DNA of 15,480 nucleotides from Candidatus Albibeggiatoa sp. nov. BB20 (lineage in GTDB: Bacteria; Pseudomonadota; Gammaproteobacteria; Beggiatoales; Beggiatoaceae). Made by a program: the position numbers and the translations under genes. The notes beneath the pieces were generated by a model that saw only the letters and a list, made by a program, of their open reading frames with translations, had not been told where the DNA came from and did not search any database. The stretch spans positions 3,575-19,054 of the forward strand of contig JADGDW010000087.1 of assembly GCA_016744725.1 (NCBI GenBank), in the 5' to 3' direction. How positions within the stretch are numbered: the stretch's first letter is position 1; the number at the start of each line of letters is the position of its first letter. Shown in pieces: positions 1-8,297 of this stretch.

Positions 1-3000
1 TGGTTTCAACAATATTATTGGCGGTTGGATCAACTTGATCTGCTGAAACGGTGACTTGATTATTTAAAGTACCAATATCATTGGTCGTCACAACAACCGT
101 TAAGCCAACACTTTCATCTTTGTCTAATTTACCCAACTGACAATCTAAAATACTGCCATTCGGGGTACAACCACCACGTTGTGGATTAACTGAAACCAGT
201 TCCACATTTGGTGGCAAAGTATTGACTAAATTAACGTTAGTAGCACGATCAGGGCCTGTATTGGTCACTGTCATAGTGTAATTAAAGGTTTGACCTACTT
301 GCACAGGGTCTTCGCTGTCATACATATTCAAGCTTAAATCCGCCGATGCAACCCGTAAGATACCAATGGCATTATCGAAAAAACCTGCAACGTAAATATG
401 CGCACCCAGTGGACTCGGGGCTAAGGCTCTTGCACCACCAATACCATTAACACCATCCACGCCATCACGCAATACATCGACAAAGGCTAAACGTCCGTTA
501 TCATTGCTGTTACGTTGGAATATTGCCACCGCACTATCAGTCGTACCCGCTGCATAAACATAATTGCCTTCAGGACTGACTCGCACATCATACGCGCCAT
601 TTAAGCCATCAACAGGAATTCCTAAATCAGAACTGTCACCATCACGCACGGTTTGTACAAAAGTTAACACCCCTGAACTGACATTACGTGCGTAAACTGA
701 AACCGAGTTATTCACTCCATCAGCGGCAATATACACATTCGTACCATCACCGCTAACGACCACAGAATTAACTGAATCCAAACCAGTCGCATCAGCCACG
801 GTATCAGTAAAAGTTTGCAATAAGGTCAACGCGCCAGTTTCTGCATTTAAACTATAGACTAATAGACTATCGCTGCTGGGGCTGACTGCGTATAAATATT
901 GTTGGTCTGGACTCACGGCTAAATCCGCTACGCCTGAGAGTTGTGCACTACTTGTTTCCGTACCAATAAAATTGAGTTTACCGCTATCAGCATTACGTTG
1001 GAATATCGCAATCGTATTATCGAATACAGCAGCAACATAGAGGTAATTTTGTGTGACTTCGACATCAAACGCAGAAGCTAAACCATCAATGCCATTGTTA
1101 CCATCAGTAAATGATTCGAGAAATTCCAATGTACCTGTCACCGTATTACGTTGAAACACCGCCAGCGCATTATCATTAAAACCTGTTGCATATAAAAATT
1201 GAGTATCTGGGCTAAATGCAATACTGGACGCTCCCGTAATGCCTAATACCACTGAGCCATTTAAATCTTTTGCACCGTTGATGACACTTTGTCTAAAGGT
1301 TAAACCGCCTGTGCTGCTGTCTCGACTGAATACAATAATTGAATGACTGCCAAACCCTGCTGTATATACAAATTTGCCATCGGGTGATACTAATACCGCA
1401 TTTGGCCGTTCTAAATTATCTACGTTCAAAGCGGGAGTTTCTGCAAATAAAGTCGATGGGCTACTGACTCGCTTAGTTAATGTCGCGCTATTATTGGTTT
1501 CATCAACATCAAATTCAGCACTACTAATCGTTGCCGTTACGGTAAAATCTTTAGACTGAGTGGCTAATGTGACTAAGGTAATATCGGCACTGGCATCTTT
1601 AGCTAAACCGGGCAAGCTACATACGACGGTATGGCTATCTGTTTGCTCTGTACATGTACCAAGAATCGCTTGAGTTTGAGTTGCGACCACGGTTGCAGGT
1701 GGGGTAAAGGTTAATTCCGTTGGTAACGGTACACTTAACACGATGTTGTTGGCACTGTCTTCACCTAAGTTTTGCAGATTCAATAAAAAGCTAATCGGAT
1801 TATCAATTAATACTTCAGTTTCTGGCAACACGCTGCCCGTCAATACTAAATCAGCCGTGCTTTGTGTCACCGTGGTTTTAAGGTCAACTGAATTATTCGA
1901 TGGATCAACATCAACCGTGTCACTGCTCACTTCGCCTTTGGTAGTTAACTCACCTAGGGTTTGTGGCTGCACATTGATATACACTTCAGCATTGGAAGTA
2001 TTGGCAATAGGGCCTAACAAACACGTTAAAATATTATCAGTTTGAGTACATACTTCACCTTGGGTTGAATTGACTGAAATCAGTTCCACTCCTGCTGGCA
2101 AAGTGTGTTTATAAATCACATTACTGGCTTGACTCGGGCCTAAATTTCGGACGGTGGCGGTATAGCGCAACACATCATCTAACAATACACTATCGGCTGG
2201 AATCGAAATCAGTTCTAAACTTAAGTCAGCGGATAAACTAGAAACTGCGGTTTGTTCCGATGCAATATTTTCAGTTGGATCATAAGTTGAAGTTACCGCT
2301 TGAGAACTTAAAGTAATCGTCCCTAAATCAGTCGGTGTTACATCCACACCCACAATCCCACTTTCACCCACGCCAATTGCTTCTAAAGTACATATAAAAC
2401 TGAAACCAGAAGTACAACTGCCATTTGAGGCGGAAATTGTCCCAATCGCAGCATTATTGCCAATGATCGAACTACTTAGGGTTACGGCTGCCACATCGGG
2501 TCCGTTGTTCGTGACGATGATGTTATACGTCATGGTATCACCCAGCACCACAGGGTCAGCGGTTTCTTCAATCCGAATCACCACATCAGAGACTTGTCCT
2601 GTCGCCGTGACTGCGGTAGCTTTACTATTGTCAGCGGCATTGGTTTCTGTGCCATTAGCTGTGACATTGAACGTCAAGGTTTGATTTAAAGCCGCTTGTA
2701 AGGCCTCGATTTTTAATGCAAATGCGGTAGTATTATTCGGTGAGATATTGCTGATTGAACCTAAATTACAACTGATTTTATTGCCACTTGAAGTACATCC
2801 TGCAGTTTCAACTAAGGCAAATTGCGCGGGTAATGTTGTTGTTAACACCACTCCTGATGCAGAGGTTGTACCGCTGTTGGAAATAGTCCCCGCAATACTG
2901 ATTTGTGCACCCACACTAACTGAGTTTGGCGTGGCCACCACATCAACCAAGGTTAAATCAATATTCAACACTCCCACGGAAATGGCTTTGCTGACACTGT

Positions 3001-4978
3001 TATTAGAAGTATTAGAGTCACGCTCATCAGCAGCAACACTGGCGGTCATGGTCAAGACACTACTGGATACGGTGCTCGGGGCAGTGGTTTCAACTGTGAT
3101 ATAAGTGATTTCAACCGCGCCTGATAAATTACATGTCAAAACCCGAGTGGCGGTCTCGAAACTACAACGCTCATCTGCACTAACAAAACTTAAACCTGAA
3201 GGCAAATTAGCGGTTAAGATTTGATTGGTAGCCGTATCAGCCCCAGCATTGGTGACTTCAAATGTATAGGTTAAGGGACTGCCTGTATTCACGACATCAT
3301 TGGATGCGTCGGCATTTGTTGTAACACTGAGTTGTAAATCTGCAGTGGCAACGATCTGCTGTAACACACTATTGGTCGTGACCGTATTATCATCAGTATT
3401 GCTATCTAAAATGCCTGAACTCACTGAAGCAGTATTCGTTAATGTGCCGTCACCAATATCGCTAGGGGTTGTGACGATGATTTTAATCGTTGCAGTCGCA
3501 TCCTTGTCCAACGTGCCTAAGCTACAAGAAATAATCTGGGTATCGCCTGCACTTTGGGTACATGTACCGACTGATGGCGTAGCAGAAACAAAGACGACAT
3601 CTGCATCAATATTATTCGTCAATTGTACAGCAGTTGCATCTTCAGGGCCTGAATTGGTCATCGTCAAATCATAACTCAAACTACTGCTAACCCCGACAGG
3701 GGCATTATCCACCACCGTTAAATTTAAATCGGCATTGACCGTAGTAAACGCGGTAATCGCATCACTTTGAATTCCCGTGACATACAAAAATTTCCCATCA
3801 TTATTGATAACAATACCTGTGGGTTCACGCAAACTATCAGGCGCGATATTGGCATTGGTGGTTGAGCTACGAAAGGTGAGTAAACCTGTTGTCGTATTAC
3901 GATCAAATTCTAAAACTGCATTATTATTAACCGCAGTTACAAATAAATCTGTACCATCAGGGCTAATAGCAATATTTCTCGCACCCGATAAATTGCTGAT
4001 ATTATCAATCCCCTCTTTATAGGTTTTAAGCTGAGTTAATGAGCCATCAGGATTGCGAGTAAAAACCACTAACGCACTTTCATTAGTATTGGCATTGCCA
4101 TCTTTATTATTATCAGGATTGGTATTGCTGGCGAGATATAAGAAGTTATTATCGGGACTGATTGCTAAACTATATGCACCGCGCAAACCTGTGACGTTTT
4201 CAACTGTACCAATCAGACCCAGTTCGCCGATTATTGGACTGCGTTGAAAAATTTGAATCGTATTATCTAAACCTGAAATCGCATAAATATAGCTGCTGTC
4301 ATTACTGACCACAACATCGGTAGGCCCTGTAAATTTCTCAATATTAACGCCATTTTTCAAAATATTGAGTAGCGTTAAACTACCATCAAGCGTATTTCTA
4401 TCAAATACCGTAATCGAATGATCTTCTAATGCAGTGACATAAATCCGCGTACTATCTGCACTCATCGCAATAGACAACGCACCATCTAAGCCATCGACAC
4501 CCACATCAACATCATGTTTAACATCAAGTAAGGCTAAATAACCTGTGGCAGGATTACGGGTGAAGGTAAGTAGGGCATCATCTAAACGTCCTGTGACATA
4601 GACATTTCGACCGTCACTACTAATGACAATATCCGCAGCACCGCTTAAACCTGTGACCCCACCCACATCATTTTCAATGTCAGTGATAAAAGTAAGTTGT
4701 CCTGTCGTACTATTACGGCTAAAAACTGAAATCTTGCCTTCAGCAAAACTAGTGACATAGACATGTAATTGATCGGGGCTAATTGCCACCGCGCTGGCAC
4801 TGTCCAAACCATCAATCGTGAGGCCATTATTGACATCAGTTGTGCCATTAAATTTAGCCTCAACCAGACTAAGTGCATTACTGGGCTGATGCCAAGCCAT
4901 TGCTAACAGTATGCAGCCAAGTAGTAAGAGCTTTAACCACAGGTGTTGCATTGCTGTGGGTTGTATCCATTTAGGCAT
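1..4978 (-). CDS. Giant secreted two-propeller DUF11-repeat protein (3' end outside window)
   Basis: One open frame runs without a stop from the ATG at 4978 to the window edge (1659 codons, C-terminus missing). Residues 1-36 form a signal peptide: charged start, LLLLGCILLAMA core, likely cleavage after SNA. Residues about 40-410 make seven repeats of the form GL-x-GA-x2-IA-x-SPD...YVT...D-x-I-x-VF-x-RN...TG-x-L, a YVTN/lactonase-like seven-bladed propeller. Residues about 414-1180 hold six Ig-like DUF11 modules of about 125 residues, each with a TNSGP-like strand and a close Cys pair. Residues about 1185-1545 form a second seven-bladed propeller, followed by a seventh DUF11 module. Blade 5 of the first propeller carries an Asp/Asn-rich DNNKDG loop that could bind calcium. 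The start is chosen because a clear AGGAGA lies 7 bases upstream; an internal ATG (residue 10) has none. The protein is probably exported and surface-exposed, perhaps for adhesion or matrix; no enzymatic activity can be assigned. The architecture is seen directly, the role is inferred. Confidence 0.88.
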   Translation of the reverse strand, partial: MPKWIQPTAMQHLWLKLLLLGCILLAMAWHQPSNALSLVEAKFNGTTDVNNGLTIDGLDSASAVAISPDQLHVYVTSFAEGKISVFSRNSTTGQLTFITDIENDVGGVTGLSGAADIVISSDGRNVYVTGRLDDALLTFTRNPATGYLALLDVKHDVDVGVDGLDGALSIAMSADSTRIYVTALEDHSITVFDRNTLDGSLTLLNILKNGVNIEKFTGPTDVVVSNDSSYIYAISGLDNTIQIFQRSPIIGELGLIGTVENVTGLRGAYSLAISPDNNFLYLASNTNPDNNKDGNANTNESALVVFTRNPDGSLTQLKTYKEGIDNISNLSGARNIAISPDGTDLFVTAVNNNAVLEFDRNTTTGLLTFRSSTTNANIAPDSLREPTGIVINNDGKFLYVTGIQSDAITAFTTVNADLNLTVVDNAPVGVSSSLSYDLTMTNSGPEDATAVQLTNNIDADVVFVSATPSVGTCTQSAGDTQIISCSLGTLDKDATATIKIIVTTPSDIGDGTLTNTASVSSGILDSNTDDNTVTTNSVLQQIVATADLQLSVTTNADASNDVVNTGSPLTYTFEVTNAGADTATNQILTANLPSGLSFVSADERCSFETATRVLTCNLSGAVEITYITVETTAPSTVSSSVLTMTASVAADERDSNTSNNSVSKAISVGVLNIDLTLVDVVATPNSVSVGAQISIAGTISNSGTTSASGVVLTTTLPAQFALVETAGCTSSGNKISCNLGSISNISPNNTTAFALKIEALQAALNQTLTFNVTANGTETNAADNSKATAVTATGQVSDVVIRIEETADPVVLGDTMTYNIIVTNNGPDVAAVTLSSSIIGNNAAIGTISASNGSCTSGFSFICTLEAIGVGESGIVGVDVTPTDLGTITLSSQAVTSTYDPTENIASEQTAVSSLSADLSLELISIPADSVLLDDVLRYTATVRNLGPSQASNVIYKHTLPAGVELISVNSTQGEVCTQTDNILTCLLGPIANTSNAEVYINVQPQTLGELTTKGEVSSDTVDVDPSNNSVDLKTTVTQSTADLVLTGSVLPETEVLIDNPISFLLNLQNLGEDSANNIVLSVPLPTELTFTPPATVVATQTQAILGTCTEQTDSHTVVCSLPGLAKDASADITLVTLATQSKDFTVTATISSAEFDVDETNNSATLTKRVSSPSTLFAETPALNVDNLERPNAVLVSPDGKFVYTAGFGSHSIIVFSRDSSTGGLTFRQSVINGAKDLNGSVVLGITGASSIAFSPDTQFLYATGFNDNALAVFQRNTVTGTLEFLESFTDGNNGIDGLASAFDVEVTQNYLYVAAVFDNTIAIFQRNADSGKLNFIGTETSSAQLSGVADLAVSPDQQYLYAVSPSSDSLLVYSLNAETGALTLLQTFTDTVADATGLDSVNSVVVSGDGTNVYIAADGVNNSVSVYARNVSSGVLTFVQTVRDGDSSDLGIPVDGLNGAYDVRVSPEGNYVYAAGTTDSAVAIFQRNSNDNGRLAFVDVLRDGVDGVNGIGGARALAPSPLGAHIYVAGFFDNAIGILRVASADLSLNMYDSEDPVQVGQTFNYTMTVTNTGPDRATNVNLVNTLPPNVELVSVNPQRGGCTPNGSILDCQLGKLDKDESVGLTVVVTTNDIGTLNNQVTVSADQVDPTANNIVET

Positions 4979-4985
4979 AAGGTAG

Positions 4986-4991
4986 TCTCCT
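4986..4991 (-). promoter_or_regulatory. Ribosome binding site of the propeller/DUF11 gene
   Basis: On the minus strand AGGAGA stands 7 bases before the ATG at 4978. It decides between this start and the in-frame ATG nine codons later, which has no such sequence. Confidence 0.75.
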
Positions 4992-5014
4992 AACAGTCAT
5001 ATTTGATTATTGCT

Positions 5015-5020
5015 AGTATA
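5015..5020 (-). promoter_or_regulatory. Candidate -10 box of the propeller/DUF11 gene
   Basis: Minus-strand TATACT would start transcription about 30 bases before the start codon. The upstream spacer is A-rich (ATCAAAAATCAAAAAT) and no good -35 hexamer is present, so the promoter may depend on an activator or an UP-like A-tract. Weak call. Confidence 0.3.
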
Positions 5021-5027
5021 CCTTATA

Positions 5028-5096
5028 AATTTTTGATTTTTGATTTTGGATTCTTGATTGCGGGTTTTGAGGTTTTAAGGGTCTATTTTGAGGTTT
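5028..5096. repeat. Low-complexity TTTTTGATT tract and TTTTGAGGTTT direct repeat
   Basis: The stretch around 5028-5060 repeats the unit TTTTTGATT with variations (TTTTGGATT, TTCTTGATT). Just downstream the 11-base word TTTTGAGGTTT occurs at 5065-5075 and again at 5086-5096. It lies between the propeller gene and the end of rne and encodes nothing. The remainder of this gap (5097-5357) holds only the short palindromic repeat at 5286 and a small AAAGC-TGAG-GCTTT hairpin at 5227-5240. Confidence 0.5.
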
Positions 5097-5285
5097 GGGG
5101 AGATGGTTTTATCTATTGACGAATCATGAATCAAGCGGGTATGTATGTCTCAAGATATGTTCTATGGCACAAATACACTGTGCTCTTAGCGATGGTGTGA
5201 CACAAAATAAGCTAAATGCGGAGTCCAAAGCTGAGGCTTTAATCAGTGGTTTTGTTGTAAGGAATTATCTTTGATTTTACTTCTG

Positions 5286-5319
5286 AGGACTGCCAGCCCC
5301 TTAAGTTCAAGAGCTGGCA
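5286..5319 (+). repeat. Intergenic palindromic repeat, copy 1
   Basis: The core AGGACTGCCAGCCC (5286-5299) matches AGGACTGNNAGCCC, which also occurs on the minus strand at 11571-11584 and 10827-10840. Here TGCCAGC (5291-5297) pairs perfectly with GCTGGCA (5313-5319) around a 15-base loop. It lies 39 bases beyond the rne stop codon and could act as an mRNA 3'-end hairpin for rne. No U-run follows on the rne strand; the only T-rich stretch (ATTTTCTT) is on the plus-strand side. Confidence 0.6.
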
Positions 5320-5357
5320 ATTTTCTTAAAGAATAAATAGTAAATCGATTCTAAAAT

Positions 5358-7481
5358 TTAATCAACTTTAGCCGTTGTTGTTTCAGAATTCTGCCCACTA
5401 TTACTACTATTCTCCGTAGTTTCACCATTATTGCCAGTCGCATTGTTATTGTTATCATAACGTGGCTTGTTATTCGAATAATTTCCGTTGTTACGACGAT
5501 TACGGCGTGGTCTACGGTTTGGGTTATTGTTGTTGCTGCGGCGATTATTTTCCGCTCTTTCAGCCGCTTCAACCGCTGGGTCTTTCACCACTGGCGAACG
5601 TTGTTGCTGCTGGTTTTGTGGCTTATTACGTGGTTTATATTTTTGTAATGGCCGATTATTGTGTCTTCTCTGATTTGAGTAAGCTTGCTGCGGTTTTTCC
5701 TCCGTTACAGGTTTTTCCGGCGACTCAGTTTTACTAAATAATGAACCCCAAATACGCTTAATGAAACCTTGTTCTTTGGAATCAGATTGCGGATGTACTG
5801 ATGGCGTTACCCCTTTGACCGCTGGTTCTTCACGTCCAACAGGAACAGCTTGAGAGCTGGCACGTTCATAATCTTGTGCCTCTGGCGCTGGTTTGGCAAC
5901 ATCATAGGTTGAGCTGCGCATTAACGGGTCTCTTTCGTCAGTGCGAACCCGTCTGACTTCATAATTTGGTGTATCAATATGTGGACTTGGAATAATCAAC
6001 AATTGAATTTTCTGGCGTTGTTCCAATTCCAAAATGGTAGAACGTTTCTCATTTAACAAATAAGTACCTACTTCTACAGGTACATGAGTTAAAATTTTCG
6101 AGGTTTTGTCCTTCATGGCCTCTTCTTCCATCAAACGCAAGATGGATAAAGCCAAGGATTCTACGCTACGAATTGTGCCGCTACCATTACAACGTGGGCA
6201 TACGATATGGCTGGATTCACCCAATGACGGACGCAAGCGTTGACGCGACATTTCCAATAAACCGAAACGAGAAATACGACCAACTTGCACTCGTGCACGA
6301 TCCACTTTTAACATTTCACGCATTCTGGCTTCAACTTCACGCTGATTCTTATTGCTCAACATGTCGATGAAATCAATGACAATTAAGCCACCAGAGTCAC
6401 GCAAACGTAACTGGCGCGAAATCTCGTCAACCGCTTCTAAATTGGTGGTTAACGCAGTTTCCTCAATATCAGTCCCCTTAGTTGAACGGGCTGAGTTAAT
6501 GTCAATCGATAACAAGGCCTCTGTATGGTCAAATACCACTGAGCCACCCGAAGGTAATTTAACATCACGTTGGAACGCGGTCTCAATTTGGCTTTCAATT
6601 TGATAGCGCGTAAATAATGGCACATCGTCTTCATAGAACTTCACTTTTTCTACAAAGCTAGGCATGATTTGACTCATAAATTGACATGCTTCGTCATAGA
6701 TGAGATTGTTATCAATTAGAATGTCGCTGATGTCTTCTTGCAAATAATCCCGAATCGCACGGATAATCACATTGCTTTCTTGGTAAATCAAAAACGGTGC
6801 AGTACCTTCCTGCGCTGAGTTTTCAATTGCTCTCCAAAGCTGCAATAAATAGTCTAAATCCCAGCGTAGTTCTTCACTGGTTTTGCCAACACCTGCTGTG
6901 CGTAAAATCAAGCCCATGCCTTCAGGCACACTTAAGGTACTCAAGGCTTCACGAGCTTCAGCACGTTCTTCACCTTCAATACGACGTGATACACCACCTG
7001 CACGCGGATTGTTTGGCATCAAAACCAAATAACGTCCTGCTAAACTCAAGAATGTGGTTAAGGCTGCACCTTTGTTGCCACGCTCTTCTTTGTCTACTTG
7101 GACAATGACTTCTTGACCTTCCTGCAATAACTCTTTAATCCCCGTATTACGAGGGTTAGGGTGACGAGGAGGTGCTGGCTCGATTTCCACGCCGTTTTCA
7201 TCATAAACAGGCTCTGCTGTAACTTCTGTCTCAGTTTCAATCGCATTGAAATAACTACGAGAAATATCTTTCAATGGCAAAAAACCATGACGGTCTGCAC
7301 CATAATCAATAAACGCTGCTTCTAAACTAGGCTCAATTCGAGTAATTCTGCCTTTGTAAATATTAGCCTTGGTTTGTTTACGGGTTGTGGTTTCAATGTC
7401 AAAATTAAATAAACGTTGGCCATCAACCATTGCCACTCTAAGCTCTTCTGGCTGAGTCGCATTAATTAATATTCTCTTCAT
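5358..7481 (-). CDS. rne: Ribonuclease E, compact form (707 aa)
   Basis: Endoribonuclease of mRNA decay and rRNA/tRNA maturation, the core of the RNA degradosome. The N-terminus MKRILINATQPEELRVAMVDG matches the family, so the ATG at 7481 is preferred over an in-frame ATG 20 codons upstream; AAGGA stands 10 bases before it. The S1 domain spans about residues 30-130 with an acidic/proline-rich insertion of roughly 24 residues compared with E. coli. Catalytic Asp327 (SIDINSAR) and Asp370 (IVIDFIDM) are present with the same 43-residue spacing as E. coli D303/D346. The zinc-link CPRC is at 428-431. After residue about 530 the tail is disordered. It has an amphipathic GFIKRIWGSLF helix (572-582), equivalent to the membrane-targeting segment, then an Arg/Asn/Gln-rich RNA-binding stretch. 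It is about 350 residues shorter than E. coli RNase E, so the distal partner-binding region is absent. It is divergent from rluC, as in E. coli. Confidence 0.96.
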   Translation of the reverse strand: MKRILINATQPEELRVAMVDGQRLFNFDIETTTRKQTKANIYKGRITRIEPSLEAAFIDYGADRHGFLPLKDISRSYFNAIETETEVTAEPVYDENGVEIEPAPPRHPNPRNTGIKELLQEGQEVIVQVDKEERGNKGAALTTFLSLAGRYLVLMPNNPRAGGVSRRIEGEERAEAREALSTLSVPEGMGLILRTAGVGKTSEELRWDLDYLLQLWRAIENSAQEGTAPFLIYQESNVIIRAIRDYLQEDISDILIDNNLIYDEACQFMSQIMPSFVEKVKFYEDDVPLFTRYQIESQIETAFQRDVKLPSGGSVVFDHTEALLSIDINSARSTKGTDIEETALTTNLEAVDEISRQLRLRDSGGLIVIDFIDMLSNKNQREVEARMREMLKVDRARVQVGRISRFGLLEMSRQRLRPSLGESSHIVCPRCNGSGTIRSVESLALSILRLMEEEAMKDKTSKILTHVPVEVGTYLLNEKRSTILELEQRQKIQLLIIPSPHIDTPNYEVRRVRTDERDPLMRSSTYDVAKPAPEAQDYERASSQAVPVGREEPAVKGVTPSVHPQSDSKEQGFIKRIWGSLFSKTESPEKPVTEEKPQQAYSNQRRHNNRPLQKYKPRNKPQNQQQQRSPVVKDPAVEAAERAENNRRSNNNNPNRRPRRNRRNNGNYSNNKPRYDNNNNATGNNGETTENSSNSGQNSETTTAKVD

Positions 7482-8192
7482 CCGAATCTTATCCTTGCTG
7501 TCTATGCGCTTGACTTTGCTTATGACGAAGTTCCAAGCCAAATAGTTTGAATTTATTTAGCCATTCATTAGGTTCTATACTTCGTGTTTTTGTTGTCAAA
7601 AGCGCAAATTCTGCTTACTTTTTAAATCTATATTGCACAGGCTATTTGAGAAGCTTATATCTGATAATCCGCACTATTTATATATGGAGTTTTGAATATA
7701 ATGACTCCAAAGATTCATCATCCTAACTTAGTTAAAATACATAATTGTTTTTGCATTTTATTAGCCTTGCAAATTCTGATATGTGGGAAGTTAGTTAATC
7801 CTGAACCCTAGGCAAAAGTGACAGATTAATAACCAATATTGGTGAATGTAAGAATCTCAACAGTGACGAAATGTGGTAGATGATTTGTGTTAGAGACATC
7901 TACACTAAAGTTAAATGGTTTCACTTGATTCTTTAACTGCTTTTTAGGAAGAAGGGGAGATACATTGCAATGATTTCATATTTTTTAAAGTGTGCATTGC
8001 CAAGCCAACTCTACGTATAAAATGAGTCGTTTTCCGTTGTATCTAGTTATCACCTATGCTTATTACCATGCTTGAATATGAATCTCCACAATAATGTGGT
8101 TTTGTACCATATTCAAAAAAACATCTATAATCTATTTTATTTTATTAAATGATTCAATCAGTTCCGTAGATAAGCTACTAAAAAGTCTTGTT
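7482..8192 (-). promoter_or_regulatory. Probable long rne 5' leader / intergenic region
   Basis: The gap between rne and rluC is about 800 bases, AT-rich, and contains no convincing gene: the open frames in it are short, of low complexity and lack ribosome binding sites. In E. coli the rne leader (about 360 nt) carries hairpins through which RNase E controls its own mRNA, and the gene order here is the same. A long autoregulatory leader is therefore plausible. I could not identify the conserved leader hairpins by eye, so this is inference from synteny and from the empty space. Confidence 0.4.
7492..7496 (-). promoter_or_regulatory. rne: Ribosome binding site of rne
   Basis: Minus-strand AAGGA lies 10 bases before the ATG at 7481. 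Together with the family-typical N-terminus it supports this start over the ATG at 7541. Confidence 0.6.
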
Positions 8193-8221
8193 ATTATATG
8201 TTTTCCAATAATGGCGGTTAA
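8193..8221 (-). promoter_or_regulatory. Candidate sigma70 promoter for rne
   Basis: On the minus strand TTAACC (8221-8216) and a perfect TATAAT (8198-8193) are separated by 17 bases. Transcription would begin near 8186 and give a leader of about 700 nt. The -35 matches only 4 of 6 positions and the region is AT-rich, so chance matches are likely. Confidence 0.35.
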
Positions 8222-8282
8222 AAATACCTCAAATCAACTGCACAGCTATAGCAATGTTTTACACAGTGCGCTAAATATATCG

Positions 8283-8291
8283 TGTTATAAT
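8283..8291 (+). promoter_or_regulatory. Extended -10 promoter directly before rluC
   Basis: TGTTATAAT is a perfect extended -10 element (TG-N-TATAAT). It ends only six bases before the ATG at 8298, so transcription would start at or next to the A of the start codon. TTTACA at 8258-8263 resembles a -35 box, but its 22-base spacing is too long for ordinary sigma70 promoters; an extended -10 can function without it. Confidence 0.55.
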
Positions 8292-8297
8292 TAGCGC

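Noticed and set aside
1374..4247. Several plus-strand open frames of 60-124 codons within the first 4.3 kb
   Set aside because: They lie opposite the long minus-strand repeat protein, have no ribosome binding sites, and their Val/Ser/Thr-rich composition is the antisense of the DUF11 and propeller repeats.
5227..5240. AAAGC-TGAG-GCTTT hairpin as the rne terminator
   Set aside because: The stem is only five mostly A-T pairs, has no U-run on the rne strand, and lies 120 bases past the stop codon.
5351..7108. Small open frames on both strands inside rne
   Set aside because: They are shadows of the strongly supported rne frame, with low-complexity or antisense-like sequences.
7701..7811. Short plus-strand frame of 36 codons starting MTPKIHHPNL
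   Set aside because: No ribosome binding site, no recognisable domain, and it lies in the probable rne leader; likely chance.
8094..8294. 66-codon plus-strand frame before rluC
   Set aside because: AT-driven hydrophobic sequence without a ribosome binding site; it covers the rluC promoter and the candidate rne promoter.
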